This document shows, in pieces, positions 63,811 to 64,000 of a stretch of DNA of 64,000 nt. Position numbers and translations under genes: made by a program. The stretch is from Otatea glauca. Lineage: Eukaryota > Streptophyta > Magnoliopsida > Poales > Poaceae. Position 1 is the first letter of the stretch. The number at the start of each line of letters is the position of its first letter. Below the pieces are notes generated by a model. It was not told where the DNA came from. It saw only the letters and a list, made by a program, of their open reading frames with translations, and made no database searches. The stretch spans positions 54,700,743-54,764,742 of the forward strand of contig CM070723.1 in NCBI GenBank assembly GCA_036346275.1, in the 5' to 3' direction.

Positions 63811-64000
63811 GTCGCGACCTAGACCTGGACACCATTCGCAGGCGCAGTCACACATTTCCTAACCTCCTATCTGGGAATGCCGCTGGCACTGGGTCGGCTG
63901 CGATGGGTTCACTTACAGCCCACCTTAGATAAGGTGGCGCGACGTCTAGCGTCATGGCAGGTAAATCATCTCACAGTGGGTGAACGGCTAACTCTGGTCA
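63811..64000 (+). pseudogene. LINE reverse transcriptase fragment, continues past the window
   Basis: A + strand frame (codons in register with TAT at 63869) reads Y-L-G-M-P-L-A-L-G-R-L-R, then L-Q-P-T-L-D-K-V-A-R-R-L-A-S-W, then G-E-R-L-T-L-V. This is the post-catalytic conserved segment of plant L1-type LINE reverse transcriptases (Y-L-G-x-P-L ... W ... G-R-x-x-L-V). Only about 60 residues are visible and the 5' part appears absent or diverged. Confidence 0.75.

Overview
The window is plant nuclear DNA, almost certainly from a grass (Poaceae). It holds intron-less CC-NB-ARC-type resistance-like genes embedded in nested transposable elements (Copia, Gypsy, CACTA, hAT, Mutator-like MITEs, a LINE). 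No prokaryotic, organellar or viral genes were seen. The exact species cannot be told from the sequence alone.

The backbone is a tandemly duplicated array of one gene family with three recognisable subtypes, named here A1, A2 and B. All are about 493-502 residues: an Rx-like N-terminal helical domain, a P-loop and degenerate NB-ARC motifs, no leucine-rich repeats, and a shared C-terminal module ending near a P-P-Y-Y motif. Intact-looking copies are A2 (14935-16416), B (40786-42288), A1 (53862-55370) and B (61033-62535). The A1 copy at 1-938 is cut by the window start. Broken copies are an A2 fragment (1235-7331, split by a Copia element), a B copy (9524-10592), an A1 copy with an internal deletion (38545-38898) and a second A2 fragment (38985-40114). 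The order A1, A2-fragment, B is seen at 1-10.6 kb and again at 38.5-42.3 kb. A third unit (53.9-62.5 kb) has A1 and B with a Copia fragment where the A2 fragment would be. Flanking modules are also duplicated (12.6-13.4 = 49.1-49.8 kb; 16.8-17.2 matches parts of 50.8-53.0 kb; 49.9-50.3 = 63.3-63.7 kb).

Transposons fill the rest. A Copia element (2322-7198) has a target-site duplication but no 5' LTR. A CACTA element of 17.8 kb (19011-36833, TSD TCA) carries a 10.8 kb minus-strand Gypsy element (20360-31180) inside its transposase exon; unit 3 supplies the approximate empty site near 53.67 kb. A second CACTA (43587-47647, TSD TAA) sits inside a GAAAC-rich repeat. A hAT-like element (51354-52160), three Mutator-like MITEs of about 143 bp, two minus-strand Copia remnants (13.5-14.7 kb and 55.6-58.0 kb), a tRNA-like Pol III promoter sequence beside a tandem repeat (59.6-60.1 kb) and a LINE RT fragment at the right edge complete the picture.

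The NB-ARC-like genes would be expected to act in the cytoplasm or nucleus in pathogen recognition or signalling, but their degenerate kinase-2 and GLPL motifs and lack of LRRs make their biochemical activity uncertain. Damage shared between units predates the duplication, while private insertions and deletions postdate it, so the window records a relative history of the cluster.
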